Below, piece by piece: positions 43,648 through 54,753 of a stretch of 64,000 nucleotides of DNA. How positions within the stretch are numbered: position 1 is the first letter of the stretch; every line of letters starts with the position of its first letter. Under the pieces are notes generated by a model that worked only from the letters and a program-made list of their open reading frames with translations, was not told the DNA's origin and did no database searches. The translations under genes were made by a program, and so were the position numbers. Source of the DNA: Catonia carolina (lineage: Eukaryota; Arthropoda; Insecta; Hemiptera; Achilidae). The stretch covers positions 16,440,274-16,504,273 of the forward strand of contig JAQMRL010000014.1 in assembly GCA_035578175.1 (NCBI GenBank), given 5' to 3'.

Positions 43648-43733
43648 ATATAGCCTACGGAATCTTTAATGGCTTCATACGATTAAAAAAAAACATATTT
43701 CGGTAAAGAATTTGTCAACTCGGGCATGTCTTT
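43569..43733 (+). repeat. Left long direct repeat flanking a family A copy
   Basis: TTTTTATAACCCTTGAACTA.. to ..GTCAACTCGGGCATGTCTTT, ~163 bp. It includes ~80 bp of the family B head plus unique flank, matches 44709-44872 at roughly 85%, and abuts the element at 43736. Confidence 0.85.
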
Positions 43734-43735
43734 TT

Positions 43736-43865
43736 ACTTTCTCTTGCCTACATGAATGTATATTTCCTATAGGAAGGAAATTATTGTTTTCATGTCGATT
43801 TTTCAAAATTGGGTTTTACCGGACTTTTTCAGACCTCTGAACAAAAAAACATGTTTTTAGCGATT

Positions 43866-43945
<80 letters not shown>

Positions 43946-44708
43946 CAGAATATCTCAAGAACAGAATATCGTACGAACTGAACTTGAAACTTGAAACTTA
44001 AGTTAGATATTACTACCGGACCCTACACGAACATTTTAATCAAAATTACTCAATCGGAAGTAGTAGTTTATTCGTGTCCTTTTTCACTTTTTTGCGATTT
44101 TCTCAAAAACAGCTTCTACGATTTTTTTTAAATCGCCTCATTTACTACATTTTTTATGCTCTACAAGATAGGGTAATCGCGCCATATATGCTGAAATTTT
44201 TGGAGAGGATGTTTTCTCGTATAATTTTCTTTTAAGATTGCGGTTTTAATATAGGGTCTTAGCGCAAAAATGTATAAAATAAAAGTTGTAGAGAATTTAA
44301 AATCCTACAACTTTCATTTTAAACATTTTTTTATAACGCTTAGTTTAGCGGTAATTAGTGATTTTCTGTTTTTTATCACGAAATTTGTAAAAAAAATCTA
44401 TTTTTTAAGATTTCAGCATTTTACGACAAAAGTGTATATAATCAAATTTATAGGAAATTTAAGACCTAAAACTTTAAATTACTAGAGAATTTGTCTCTAC
44501 AGAGCCTAGTTTAGTGATTTTCCGTATTTTAAAGCCAAACTGAGGTTGATTTTCATTTTGCGTCTTTCACTCATGATTAAAATTAGGTTATGTTTATTGA
44601 GGTTGGTTTTTTTGTTTATTTCTATTGTTTTATTACTAATGTTAGGTTATATTGTTCATTATTTTTGCATTGGCAAGGAAAAGTCGTGTAAGTGTTTCAT
44701 ATCAAATT
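43736..44708 (+). mobile_element. Family A element flanked by long direct repeats
   Basis: ACTTTCTCTTGCC start and a long GT tract at about 43866-43942. The 3' end GTGTAAGTGTTTCATATCAAATTTTT is a degenerate hairpin. Both ends abut copies of the same ~163-bp sequence. Confidence 0.85.
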
Positions 44709-44872
44709 TTTTTATAACCCTTGAACTAACAACAGATTGGTGCAAATAATTTAACAATCAACCTGTCCGTTATGGACAGAATATTCGATAATTAACGGAA
44801 TTTTAAATGGCTTCATACAATCAAAAATAAAATTATTTCGGTAAGAATTAGTCAACTCGGGCACGTCTTTTT
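44709..44872 (+). repeat. Right long direct repeat flanking a family A copy
   Basis: Partner of 43569-43733, beginning immediately after the terminal T-run and ending GGGCACGTCTTTTTTT. Confidence 0.85.
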
Positions 44873-45623
44873 TTTATTTATTGGTCGACAAAATTAATTT
44901 TTATTACACTGGAACACAAGAATAGAACTAATATAATGGTAACAGTATGATGGAATCTTCATGGTTTGGTAGAACTTGGCACCATTTCAAAAACGATGAC
45001 CTAATTCAATGAAATAACTAAAACGTTCGTTTTAATCCGTTTTTAATCTTAATAAAAATATACAGAATGAATTTAAGGATCGAAAATAAAAGGTTTTTAT
45101 TTTATATTAAATAAAAATGATTGTTTTAATTTATAATATATTTTTAATTCTGATAGAATAAACACAAAGCTGCGTTAAAAACAGTAATAAAAGTTCAGGC
45201 AGCGTTGGTTACTTATGCAAGCGAGGCTGTCCTAGAAAACAGCTGCTAACTAGGTTCCTTGACGTGACGTCACAAAGAAAGCGGCTCGCTGTTCTCTATC
45301 GAGTACACACTCCCTCCTGTTTATAACTATTCTATGTATTGTACAATACTCCTTCTCAGCTGTTTTATTGATCTTATTTTGACAGGCATGCGCTAAATCG
45401 TTGTCGGTATTACGCCTGTAAAGCGTCCTTTGATAACAACGCAGATACGTGCTTACAGCTGACTGTATTTTTAAACAAAGAACTGTCAAAACTTTGCGTA
45501 AAATATACTAATTGATAAATTTTCAAATAAATTTACATTAAGATCTCTTAAAATAAAAATTTATATATTTCAATTTTTACAACCACATCAATTAATTTAA
45601 AATGAAAAATTAATTTGATTTAT
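44873..45623. other. Unassigned region with a CRE-like site
   Basis: TGACGTCA at 45265-45272 within a locally GC-richer stretch. A 79-codon minus-strand frame (45489-45250) has no recognisable domain. No exon supported. Confidence 0.4.
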
Positions 45624-45746
45624 TACTTTCTCTTGCCCTATATAAATCTGTAAGAAAGAAAAGTAGGTATTATTTTCATATCGATTTGTCGAAATCGAAT
45701 TTTCACCGGATATACACTTTTTCAAGTCGCCTGAAGAAAAAAAAAT

Positions 45747-46510
45747 CTGGTGTGAAACACCCACACAACTTTCTCTTGCCAATGCAAATAATGAACAATA
45801 TAATACAAAATTAGTAATAAAACATTAGAAATAAACAAAAAACCAACCTCAACAAACATAACCTAATTTTAATCATGAGTGAAAGATGCAAAATGAAAAT
45901 CAACCTCAGTTTGGCTTAAAATTACGGAAAATCACTCTTTCACGCTGAACTAGGCTCTGTAGAGAAAAATTCCCTAAATGAAAGTTGTAGATCTTTTAAT
46001 TGCCTATAAATTTGATTATATCCATTTTTGTCGTATAATGGATACTATGGCCGAAATCTTAAAAAATCGATTTTTTTACCGATTTTTATGCAAAAAAGAA
46101 CAATATCACTAATTACCCCTATACTAAGCGCTATACAAAAAAATGTTTGAAATAAAAGTTGTAGGTTTTTAAATTCGCAATTAATATACATTTTTGCACT
46201 AAAATGCATATTAAAGTCACAATCTTAAAAAAACAATGTTTTTACGTGAAAACAGCCTCCCCAAGGATTTCAGCAGACATGGCGCCTACCCTGTCTTGTA
46301 GAGCATAAAAAGTTTATTAATGAGGCGATTTTAAAAAATACGTAGGACCCGTTTTTGAGAAAATCGCATAAAAGTGAAAAATGACACGAATAAACTACTA
46401 CTTCCGGTTGACCAATTTTGATGAAAATGTTTGTCTCGGGTGCAGTAGTAGTACTTAACTTAAGTTTCAAGTTTCAAGTTCGTACGATGTTCCGTTATTG
46501 AGATATTCTG

Positions 46511-46557
<47 letters not shown>

Positions 46558-46690
46558 CAATTGCTAAAAAACATGTTTTTGGGTTCAAGGGGTCTGAAAA
46601 CATGTAGATCCAGTGAAAACTCGATTCTGAAAAATCGACATGAAAATAATACTTTTCTTCCTATATATTCATATAGGCAAGAGATTGTAA
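45747..46690 (-). mobile_element. Family A element nested in family A
   Basis: Complete minus-strand copy with an AC tract at about 46513-46554. It lies in the A/T-run of the CCCAAAAAACATGTTTTT segment of the outer copy. No long direct repeat at this site. Confidence 0.85.
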
Positions 46691-47220
46691 AACACATTTT
46701 TAGCAATTGGTCTTTGTATCTATGAACAAAATATCTCAAGAACGGAATACAAAGTTGAACTTTGAACTTAAGTTAAATATGACTGGGGACCCGACACGAA
46801 CATTTTCATCAAAATCAGTCAACCGGAGATAGTAGTTTATTTGTGTGGTTTTTCGTGGTATTCTCCAAAACACCTTCTATGATTTTAAAAAAATTAATTA
46901 CTAATCGATTAAAATTCAATTACTGCTCAATTACTTATTACTAATTCAATTACTATCAATTTTTTAAAAATCATTAACTAGATTTTTATGCTCTAGAGAA
47001 TTTGGTAACCCGAAATTCTTGGGAGGCTGTGCTCTGGTGGTAAAAATGTTTTTTTTTTAAATTGTGGCCATTATATGCAGTTTATGGAAAAATTGTATAT
47101 AATCAAAGTTGTAGAAAATTATATCACTGAAAACTTTTATTTCAAAACTTTTTGAGTAAAATGCTTAGTATAGCATCAATTAATGATTTTCTGTATTTAT
47201 TTCATCATAATTGTTAAAAC

Positions 47221-47620
47221 TGCCCATAACGGACAGGTGGAGTGTCAAATTATTTACACTCACTCTGTTCGTTGCAGGGCTAAAATAAATAGTTCTGTTT
47301 CTTATCACATGGTCAGCCAATTAAATGACTGAATCATTTAAGAACAGAAGAGGTAGAGGTGTAAAAGACACTAATCAGAGTTATCTCCTCTGAAAGTAAT
47401 GGATTTCATTATACAGCCAGACCCTGTGGTGAATAAAGTGAAGGTGTCATTTGCAGAGTGGAAAATATGTGCTTTTCAGAGGGCCCGGCATGCTGATAAG
47501 CTTACTTTTCCACTCAGTGAGGAAGGCAATGGTAAACCACCTCACTCCTTGTTTTACTTAGTAAAACCTCTACAGGTTCAAACCAGCCTGTTGGCTGATG
47601 ACCTAAACAACAACAACAAC
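47221..47620 (+). mobile_element. Family B retroposon, full length with 11-bp target duplication
   Basis: TGCCCATAAC start and (AAC)n end. A perfect AATTGTTAAAA duplication lies at 47209-47219 and 47621-47631. This copy defines both ends of the family. Confidence 0.9.
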
Positions 47621-47695
47621 AATTGTTAAAAAATTGAATTTTTTAAATATTGCGGCCTTATTATGCATTTTACAGCAAAAGCATATAATTAAAGT

Positions 47696-48244
47696 AGTTT
47701 TTTTTGTCATCAGTCTCTCGACTGGTTTGATACAGTTCTCCAAGCTGTTCTATCTTGAGAAACTTTATTTTTTTGATGAAGTCCCCTCTGATAATGCTCA
47801 CCTGGAGATCCGGATGGAGGACTAGTTTACCTCCGGAATGTTTTACCAGAGACAATGCCATCATAATATTTTTTCATATTTTGAAGTTCTCAAAGTTCTT
47901 GAAGACCTGCATATACTAAGTAAGCCTAATCAGAATCATACATAAAGAAGTTTCCTCACGATAATTCTAGTCAGACAGAAAAAGCTGTTGTTTACTGTTG
48001 CTTTCAGCTTTTTGACTGGCAGACTGAGTCCCCTGTGCCACCGTCTGCCAGGGTGGAATGGGCAGCCCTTTCAGTTCTGTTCACCATGAGGCGGTCATCG
48101 TGCTGATGAATGGTCACATAGTTACTAACAGGCCTCATAACGTAAATGTATGGATAGGACACTAACCTTCTATCCCGGCCAGTTCCCTTAAGCCTTTTGT
48201 AAAAGGAATTAGGGGTCTCCTTCCAGTTGACAATAGAAGCCCTT
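47696..48244 (-). mobile_element. LINE-derived insertion, 3' tail fused to unrelated/5' sequence
   Basis: A 12-bp duplication TATAATTAAAGT lies at 47684-47695 and 48245-48256. On the minus strand its last ~60 bp are the L1 LINE 3' end (ending CCAGTCGAGAGACTGATGAC), joined abruptly at about 47757 to ~490 bp not present in the other L1 fragments. That part reads in places like KGTGRDRRLVSYPYIYVMRP and HQHDDRLMVN, possibly a LINE 5' region. It looks like one retrotransposition of a chimeric or internally deleted RNA. Confidence 0.65.
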
Positions 48245-48510
48245 TATAATTAAAGTTATTAAAAATTAAAACACCTACAACTTTTAGTTTAAGCATTTTT
48301 CTCTACAGAGCCTAGTTCAGTGGCAATTATTGATTTTCCATATTTTAAAATTTTACAGAGGTTGATTTTCAGTTTACTTTATTTACTCATGATTAAAATT
48401 CAGTTATGTTTTTCATTTTACATTGTTTACTAATGATTAAACGTAGGTAATATATTTTATTATTTATATTGGCAAGAGAAAGTCATGTGAGTTATTCACA
48501 CCAGATTTTT

Positions 48511-48761
48511 TAATTATTCTGGCCTGTGAAATTGTTGTCTGTATTCTCCAGGAAAATGCTGATTTTTTAAATTCTCGATCACATAGAGAGCTGAAATTCA
48601 GCACACCTGTTTAATCGGAGTTGAACAAACACTAAAGAATTTATATTATAATTACATTCTGCAAAAGCGTGAAAAGAGGGATATTACCAAAAAAACAATA
48701 TAGTATATTATTTTTAATCTTTCCGAAGAATTAAGTCCTAATAATTTGGATCCCCATAAAA
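48511..48761. other. Short spacer
   Basis: No feature recognised. Confidence 0.4.
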
Positions 48762-49101
48762 GGCATATGAAGTGTTAAATTATTTGCATTCAATCGGCTA
48801 GTTCAAGAGCTATAAAAAAATAGTTCTGTTTCTTATCACATGAGCCCATTATATGAATAAAGCATTTAAGAACAGAAGAGGTAGAGGTGTAAAAGACACT
48901 AGTCAGAGTTATTTCTTCTGAGAGTAATGAATTTAATTATACATACAAACCCTGTGGTGAATGAAGTGAAGGTGTCGTTTGCAGAGTGGAAATTAGATGC
49001 TTTTCAGGGGGCCTGGTGTGCTGATAAGCATACTTTTCCACTCAGTGAGGAAGGGAATTGTAAACCACCTCACTCCTCGTTTTACTTAGTAAAACCTATA
49101 G
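48762..49101 (+). mobile_element. Family B retroposon, 3'-truncated
   Basis: Head to TTTACTTAGTAAAACCTATAGAG; the hairpin tail is missing. Confidence 0.8.
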
Positions 49102-49609
49102 AGCAAAGTATGACCCCAGACTGGTGTAATCTGGCTCGTGACTGAGTCCTGGTAAGATAACCTACCTATAAACATTATTTATTGTGTTCCTAGGAGAGAA
49201 AAGTGTTTAGCTTTGTCAACCGAAACAAAAATTTATTTTTTCATACTTTCAGTAGCCCTTGCCATTTAATGTGGATTATGAAACAGTCATAACAAAATTT
49301 CTGCTTGAACTAATTGCGTTATAGTGTACTGAGTTGAAAAAGTTGTTTCTTAATGTCCCAAAAGTATTGCTTGAGTCACAGCTCCGTGTAGTTGGAAGGA
49401 ATGCAGTGCGTTGTTTTAGTAGTGGGAGAATGAATGAGTGTTAGTAGTGTTTCACAGCTGATGTATTTGTAGTGGTAGCATGTACTAACCAGACTAAAAA
49501 ATATTCTTATCATCCGGCGCATTAATTTGAAAAATACCGATCAGGTTATTAATTTGGTTGGATTCATATTTCACTTACCAATTTATATAAAAATATGTAA
49601 ATAAATAAA

Positions 49610-50382
49610 GGGTGATTCAAAAAGAGCGCCGGTTTTTAAACAGCTGGTAAATTTTTGTTTATCGGTTGGCAACATTGTTTGACCACATTTCTATTTTGGA
49701 GAACATTCCGATTGACGATTCAGTTGTAGTTTCTCTTGTTCGCAGTGTAGTACTCTCGCAGTCTGTGTCTAACCATGGAGAAGTTTACTATTGCGCAACG
49801 AGTGTTAATCGTCAAAATATTTTACCAGAGTGGAGAGAGTTATGCGGCTACTGTCAGGCGACTTCGCGGTACTCTAGGACGTAATGAAGCACCGAATGAA
49901 TCAACAGTTCGCAGGCTCATGAAAAAGTTTTTTGAGACGGGTTCAACAGTCGACCTTAAAAGTTCTGGACGTCGTCGTTCTGAACGATTCGTGAACGGTT
50001 CCAGGATCGCATCATTTCTCGTAATTCCGACCATCAATGGCTACCAAGGTCGTGTGACTTGAGGCCTTGTGACTTTCCTCTTTGGGGTCATCTGAAGTCA
50101 TTGGTGTATGCCAATAAACCCCGAAACATCAATGACTTGAAGGAGGAAATTCGACGGGTTATCGGGCAAATGGAATTCGAAACTTGTCGTGCAGTAATAT
50201 CCAGTTTTATGGACAGAGTTGATGCGTGCCAGCGCAGTAGAGGAGGACACATGCATGACATCATTTTTCATACATAAAATCGGAAGGAAAGATGAACTTG
50301 TTGATGTATTTATTTTCAGTTTTTCAATAAAATAAATCTCTTAATTTGATATATCAAAACCGGCGCTCTTTTTGAATCACCC
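49610..50382 (+). mobile_element. Tc1/mariner-type element, internally deleted copy 2
   Basis: Same TIRs as 36406-37341 (GGGTGATTCAAAAAGAGCGC). It lies inside element X, whose other copy gives the unoccupied site. Opposite orientation to copy 1. Confidence 0.85.
49775..50277 (+). pseudogene. Tc1/mariner-type transposase with out-of-frame internal deletion
   Basis: The first ~69 codons match copy 1 (MEKFTIAQRVLIVKIFYQSG, DNA-binding region). Near 49980 the gene jumps to FQDRIISRNSDHQWLPRSCD in another frame, then LRPCDFPLWGHLKSLVYANK and the shared tail to DIIFHT. The deletion removes both the HTH linker and the first and second catalytic regions but keeps the PCDF-LWG block lost in copy 1. 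The frame is broken, so no full protein can be made. Confidence 0.8.
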
Positions 50383-50550
50383 TATAAATGTAATAAATAC
50401 AAACAAATATGTTAAATACGGAAAGTTTGAAAATGAATGTTTTGTATCAGAGTAATTCAACAATCGTTCTCCCAGCATGCGTCACTCATTCATTATACCC
50501 TTCACCCCGCAACTACACGAAGCTTGCAACCGTACAATAGTTTTCCAAGT

Positions 50551-50894
50551 TGGTATGAAAATCAAATTTTCTAAATTTGAAATTTCATACCTAGAAGATA
50601 ACTGCTGTTTGCGTCAACTTATGAATGAACAAATTTTTCTACACAGACAATTCAAAAAAAGTAGTGTCAAAAACAAATTGTGATATGACCATTTGCTTCA
50701 TTTTTTAGAGTCAGCTCATCCCAAATATAACCAAATTTTGAAACACTTAAGAAACACAGTGACGGTTCCTTCTATCACAGAATTCCTCATGCCCTTTCAA
50801 TCATAATTGAGTTTTATTACAGTACGGTACGTTAACATTTTATAAGAAATATGTAGAAAAGTAGTTTGTCTGTGAATTTTGTCTAAATAAATAT
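50551..50894. other. Spacer
   Basis: No feature recognised. Confidence 0.4.
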
Positions 50895-50980
50895 TTTCCT
50901 CTGGGGCTCTACAACAAAAATTGTCCATCACTGCTTCAGAGGTTCAAACCAGCCTTTCAGCTGATGACCTAAACAACAAG
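50895..50980 (+). repeat. Left long direct repeat flanking a family A copy
   Basis: TTTCCTCTGGGGCTCTACAA.. to ..GATGACCTAAACAACAAG, ~86 bp, including the last ~45 bp of a family B copy. It matches 51924-52010 at roughly 80%. Confidence 0.8.
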
Positions 50981-50988
50981 ATTTTTTT

Positions 50989-51923
50989 ACTTTCTCTTGT
51001 CTACATGAATAATAGGAAGGAAAGTATTGTTTCAATTTTATTTTCCGAAATCGAGTTTTCACTGAATATACACATATTCAGACCCCCTGACCCAAAAAAC
51101 ATGTTTTTAGTGATTGGTCTATATGTGTGTGTGAATGTGAATAAAATATCTCAAGAACATAACAACATACAAAGTTGAAATTTGAAACTTAAGTTAGGTA
51201 CTACTAGAGGATCCGACACGAACATTTTCTTCAAAATCGGTCAACTGGAAGTAGTAGTTTATTCGTGTCATTTTTAACTTTTTTGTGATTTTCTCGAGAA
51301 CGGCTCCTAAATTTTTTTTTAAAATCGTCTTATTTACTAAATTTATTATTCTCTACAAGATAGGGTAGGCGCCTTGCCTGCTGAAATTCTTGGTGAAGCT
51401 GTTTTCTCGTAAAAAAATTGTTTATTTAAGATTGTGGCTTTAATATGCATTTTAGCGCAAAAATGTATATAATTAAGTTGTACAGAATTTAAAATCCTAC
51501 AACTTTTAATTTTAACATTTTTTGTATAACTCTTAGTTAAGCGATAATTAGCGACTTTTTGTTTTTTCTCACGAAAACATGTAAAAAATATCAAGTTTTT
51601 TTTTTACTTGAAAACATGTAAAAAATCGATTTTTTTAAGATTTCAGCCTTATATGCATTTTACAACCAAAGTGTATAAAATCAAATTTGTAGGAAATTAA
51701 AAGATCTACAACTTTTATTTCAAGCATTTTTCTCTACAGGGCCTAGTTTAGCGTGAAATAGTGATTTTCCGTATTATTAAGCCAAACTGAGGTTGATTTT
51801 CATTTTGCCTCTTTCACACATGATTAAAATTAGGTTGTTTTATTTTTATTTTTAATGTTTGAGTATATTGTTCATTATTTGCATTGGCAAGAGAAAGTCG
51901 TGTGAGTTTTTCACACCAGATTT
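50989..51923 (+). mobile_element. Family A element flanked by long direct repeats
   Basis: ACTTTCTCTTGTCTACATG start, minimal GT tract, 3' end GGCAAGAGAAAGTCGTGTGA..CACACCAGATTTTT. Both ends abut copies of an ~86-bp sequence. Confidence 0.85.
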
Positions 51924-52010
51924 TTTCCTCTGGTTCTCTACTACAAAAGTTTGCCCATCACTGCTCTAGAGATTCAAATCATCCTTCTGGCTGATGTCCT
52001 AAACATCAAG
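51924..52010 (+). repeat. Right long direct repeat flanking a family A copy
   Basis: TTTCCTCTGGTTCTCTACTA.. to ..GATGTCCTAAACATCAAG; partner of 50895-50980. Confidence 0.8.
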
Positions 52011-52069
52011 AAGCCCTTTTTAACAAACCATCTTGGTAATTATAGGGAAAATTCAGATGAGAATTAATT

Positions 52070-52677
52070 TTTTTTTTGTTTAACGTCCGACTGTTATGGA
52101 ATTACAGTGAAGGATGATTAGTAAAGGTGATATTGAAGGTGATTAGTGAAGGATGAAATAATTTTTTGTGGGTTGTTTAGGTCAACAGCCGAAAGGCTGG
52201 TTTGAACCTGTGGAGGTTTTGCTAAGTAAAACGAGGAGTGAGGTGGTTTACCATTGCCTTCCTCACTGAGTGGAAAAGTACGCTTATCAGCATGCCGGGC
52301 CCTCTGAAAAGCACATATTTTCCACTCTGTAAATGACACCTTCACTTCATTCACCACAGGGTCTGGCTGTACAATGAAATTCATTACTTTCAGAGAAGAT
52401 AACTCTGATTAGTGCCTTTTACACCTCTACCTCTTCTGTTCTTAAATGATTCAGTCATTTAATTGACTGACCATGTGATAAGAAACATAACTATTTATTT
52501 TAGCCCTGCAACGAACAGATTGAGTGTAAATAATTTGACACTCCGCCTGTCTGTTATGGGCAGAATTTTTTGTAACGTATGAAAATATGTCATGCCTGAA
52601 TGGGATTCGAACCCAAGATCGCATGATGAGAGGTGAGTACGTTACAAACTACGCCAATGCAGCCGGCCAATTAATGA
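52070..52677 (-). mobile_element. tRNA-derived SINE split by family B
   Basis: 52564-52677 is the tRNA-like head (minus strand GGCCGGCTGCATTGGCGTAG, B box GGTTCGAATCC), and 52070-52169 its tail. Same family as 10649-10830. A family B copy is inserted in the AATTTTTTGT segment. Confidence 0.75.
52170..52563 (-). mobile_element. Family B retroposon, full length with 10-bp target duplication
   Basis: AATTTTTTGT is duplicated at 52160-52169 and 52564-52573. Full head and tail. Confidence 0.9.
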
Positions 52678-52984
52678 GACTTAATTGATGAAGACGAAGC
52701 TCCACATATTAGTAAAATACAAATTACATTATATTCTTTAATTCATAAGAGAATTCTCAGTCTACTTACCAGACTAAATTGGTGAGAGGTTGAAATATAA
52801 GAAGTATGCTAATACTTATGTTATACAATCACTTGACTTTCTCAAGAGATCTATTGCTGTGTGATTACGTACAATACTGTTCAGTAAAAAAGGGAAAGTA
52901 ACTTAACAATTTTATAAAATTTTAATTGTAAAATAAATTATCTGTCTGTATTACTTACAAAATAAGTATACTTAAACAAAAAAT
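52678..52984. other. AT-rich spacer
   Basis: No feature recognised. Confidence 0.4.
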
Positions 52985-53090
52985 TCTGGGATAAAAAACA
53001 CACACGACTTTCTCATGCCAATGTATATAATAAAACATATAACCTATAATAAATCATTAGTAAAATATAAAATGAAAAATATATTATAAT
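52985..53090 (-). mobile_element. Family A 3'-end fragment
   Basis: CTGGGATAAAAAACACACACGACTTTCTCATGCC region only. Confidence 0.6.
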
Positions 53091-53092
53091 TA

Positions 53093-53420
53093 TGCCCATA
53101 ACAGGCAGGTGGAGTGTTAAATTATTTGCATTCAATCTGCTAGTTCGAGGGCTATAAAAAATATTTCTGTTTCTTATCACATGAGCCAATTTTATGAATG
53201 AAGCATTTAAGAACAGAAAAATAGAAGTGTAAAAGACACTAATCAAAGTTATCTCCTCTGAGAGTAATGAATTTCATTATACAGCCAGACCCTGTGGTGA
53301 ATGAATTGAACATGTCATTTGCAGGGTGGAGAGTAGATGCTTTTCAGAGAGCCTGGCATGTTGATAAGCATACTTTTTCACTCAGTGAGGAAGGCAAATG
53401 GTAAACCACATCAGTCACTT
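53093..53420 (+). mobile_element. Family B retroposon, 3'-truncated
   Basis: TGCCCATAACAGGCAGGTGG to GGTAAACCACATCAGTCA. Confidence 0.8.
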
Positions 53421-54753
53421 TTTACGTAAGCCTATCTTATAACTTTTATTTGTTTTCTATTGAAATTATTACATCAATTTTCCAAAATTAAATTCTTTAC
53501 AAATTTTGTCGAAAACTTTTATTTATTTTTTGACAATTTTATTTATCAAAGTAAATTTACGCCTAACCTAAAAACAAACTGAGATTTTTGATTCCAATTT
53601 TTATGTTTTATGCCAATATTTTAGAAAACAGCTTTATTTACAGTTCTGGGGCCCAGTGTTGTCAATTGCTCAGTTCAAAAACCATCAAATTTATACTTTA
53701 ATTTAAGTCCCTGGAATTTCAGTATTGAAGAAATTTACCATTGTAGAAGAAATCAGGGCAAAATATTTTTCCGCTACCCGTAACTCGAAAATAAAGCGTT
53801 TCGGACTTATAAAAAGTTTATTTCTTATTTTGAGCTCTTGAATCAGTTGTTAAAGTATTGATTTTTCATCCTGAATCATTTTGTATACCAAAGAATTTTC
53901 GTATGACATTTAATCATCATGAAAAAATGTTTACAACTGAAAATTAGTAGCAAGTTTAAAAATCAACAAGTTGTAAAGGTACGATAAATTAATTATGCTT
54001 TGTTTCAAGGAATGTCATAATATTTCCACAACATGAACATTTATATCAGAAAGAATGAAAAATTATGAAAATGTAATAAAAATTAACATAAACACAACTA
54101 GGAGTCAACCGGTCGAAAATACAAGCAAGGGAGAAACAAAACAAAAAGGAAGTCGGCAATTTACTTTCTGTTCAGATCAATACAACACAAAAGGGGAGTA
54201 GGTTCACTTTTTGGAACAGTAATAAACAGAGTTTATCCCCTCCAAACATTCAATAGAAGAGGTAGAGGCAGCAGGCCATCTCATTGAAAACCGGCAACTT
54301 TATACAGCCCAGCAGTGAACGGTACGTCATTGTAAAAGAGAGGGGAGAAAATATAGTTACATGAAACGCCGACAGATGGCATTGGTTACTTGACTTGTAT
54401 GTCGTCATTACAAAAGCAACAATTTAAATAAAAATTAACATACAATGGATTAACCATCTTCGTACAAAGAATTCTACACCCACTACGCCTGTGAATGAAA
54501 ATAAACTAGGGAACATAAAATTCAATTCAATATTAAACAACTGACGTATTAATTTCAATGACGTAAATAATCAAGGAATTGCATTAAAATTAAAACAACT
54601 CTTCACTGTCAAACTTAATATTGTTAAGTCCTAGACATAACCTTGCGGTTTTCTGTCCTTCACCGGAAAGTAAACTTACAAAACAAAGCATATCATACCG
54701 ATTTGCGGTGAATCGATCAATAAAATCACCTTTGACATTCCTTAATAAAAAAA
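53421..54753. other. Unassigned region
   Basis: AT-rich, with a slightly less AT-rich patch near 54110-54400. No gene or repeat recognised; short ORFs at 54590-54803 lack recognisable content. Confidence 0.4.

Larger units (their letters stand above)
45624..48510 (+). mobile_element. Old family A element carrying three later insertions
   Basis: The plus-strand copy is spread over 45624-45741, 46692-47220, 47632-47695 and 48245-48510. It is interrupted in order by a minus-strand family A copy, a family B retroposon and a LINE-derived insertion. Confidence 0.8.
49340..50550. repeat. Inverted-repeat element X, copy 1, split by a transposon
   Basis: 49340-49609 and 50383-50550 are collinear with the inverted copy at 56830-57362. 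Ends are imperfect inverted repeats (CGTGTAGTTG..ATGAATGAGTG and complement). Non-coding; probably a MITE. Confidence 0.6.

Noticed and set aside
47399..47629. Recurring 70-100 codon ORFs beginning MNFIIQPDPVVNEVKVSF (also near 24313, 48927, 52384, 56408, 58101 and 58914)
   Set aside because: They are translations of the family B retroposon in the same frame in each copy. Frames are short, end at different places and have no protein-like conservation beyond the DNA repeat.
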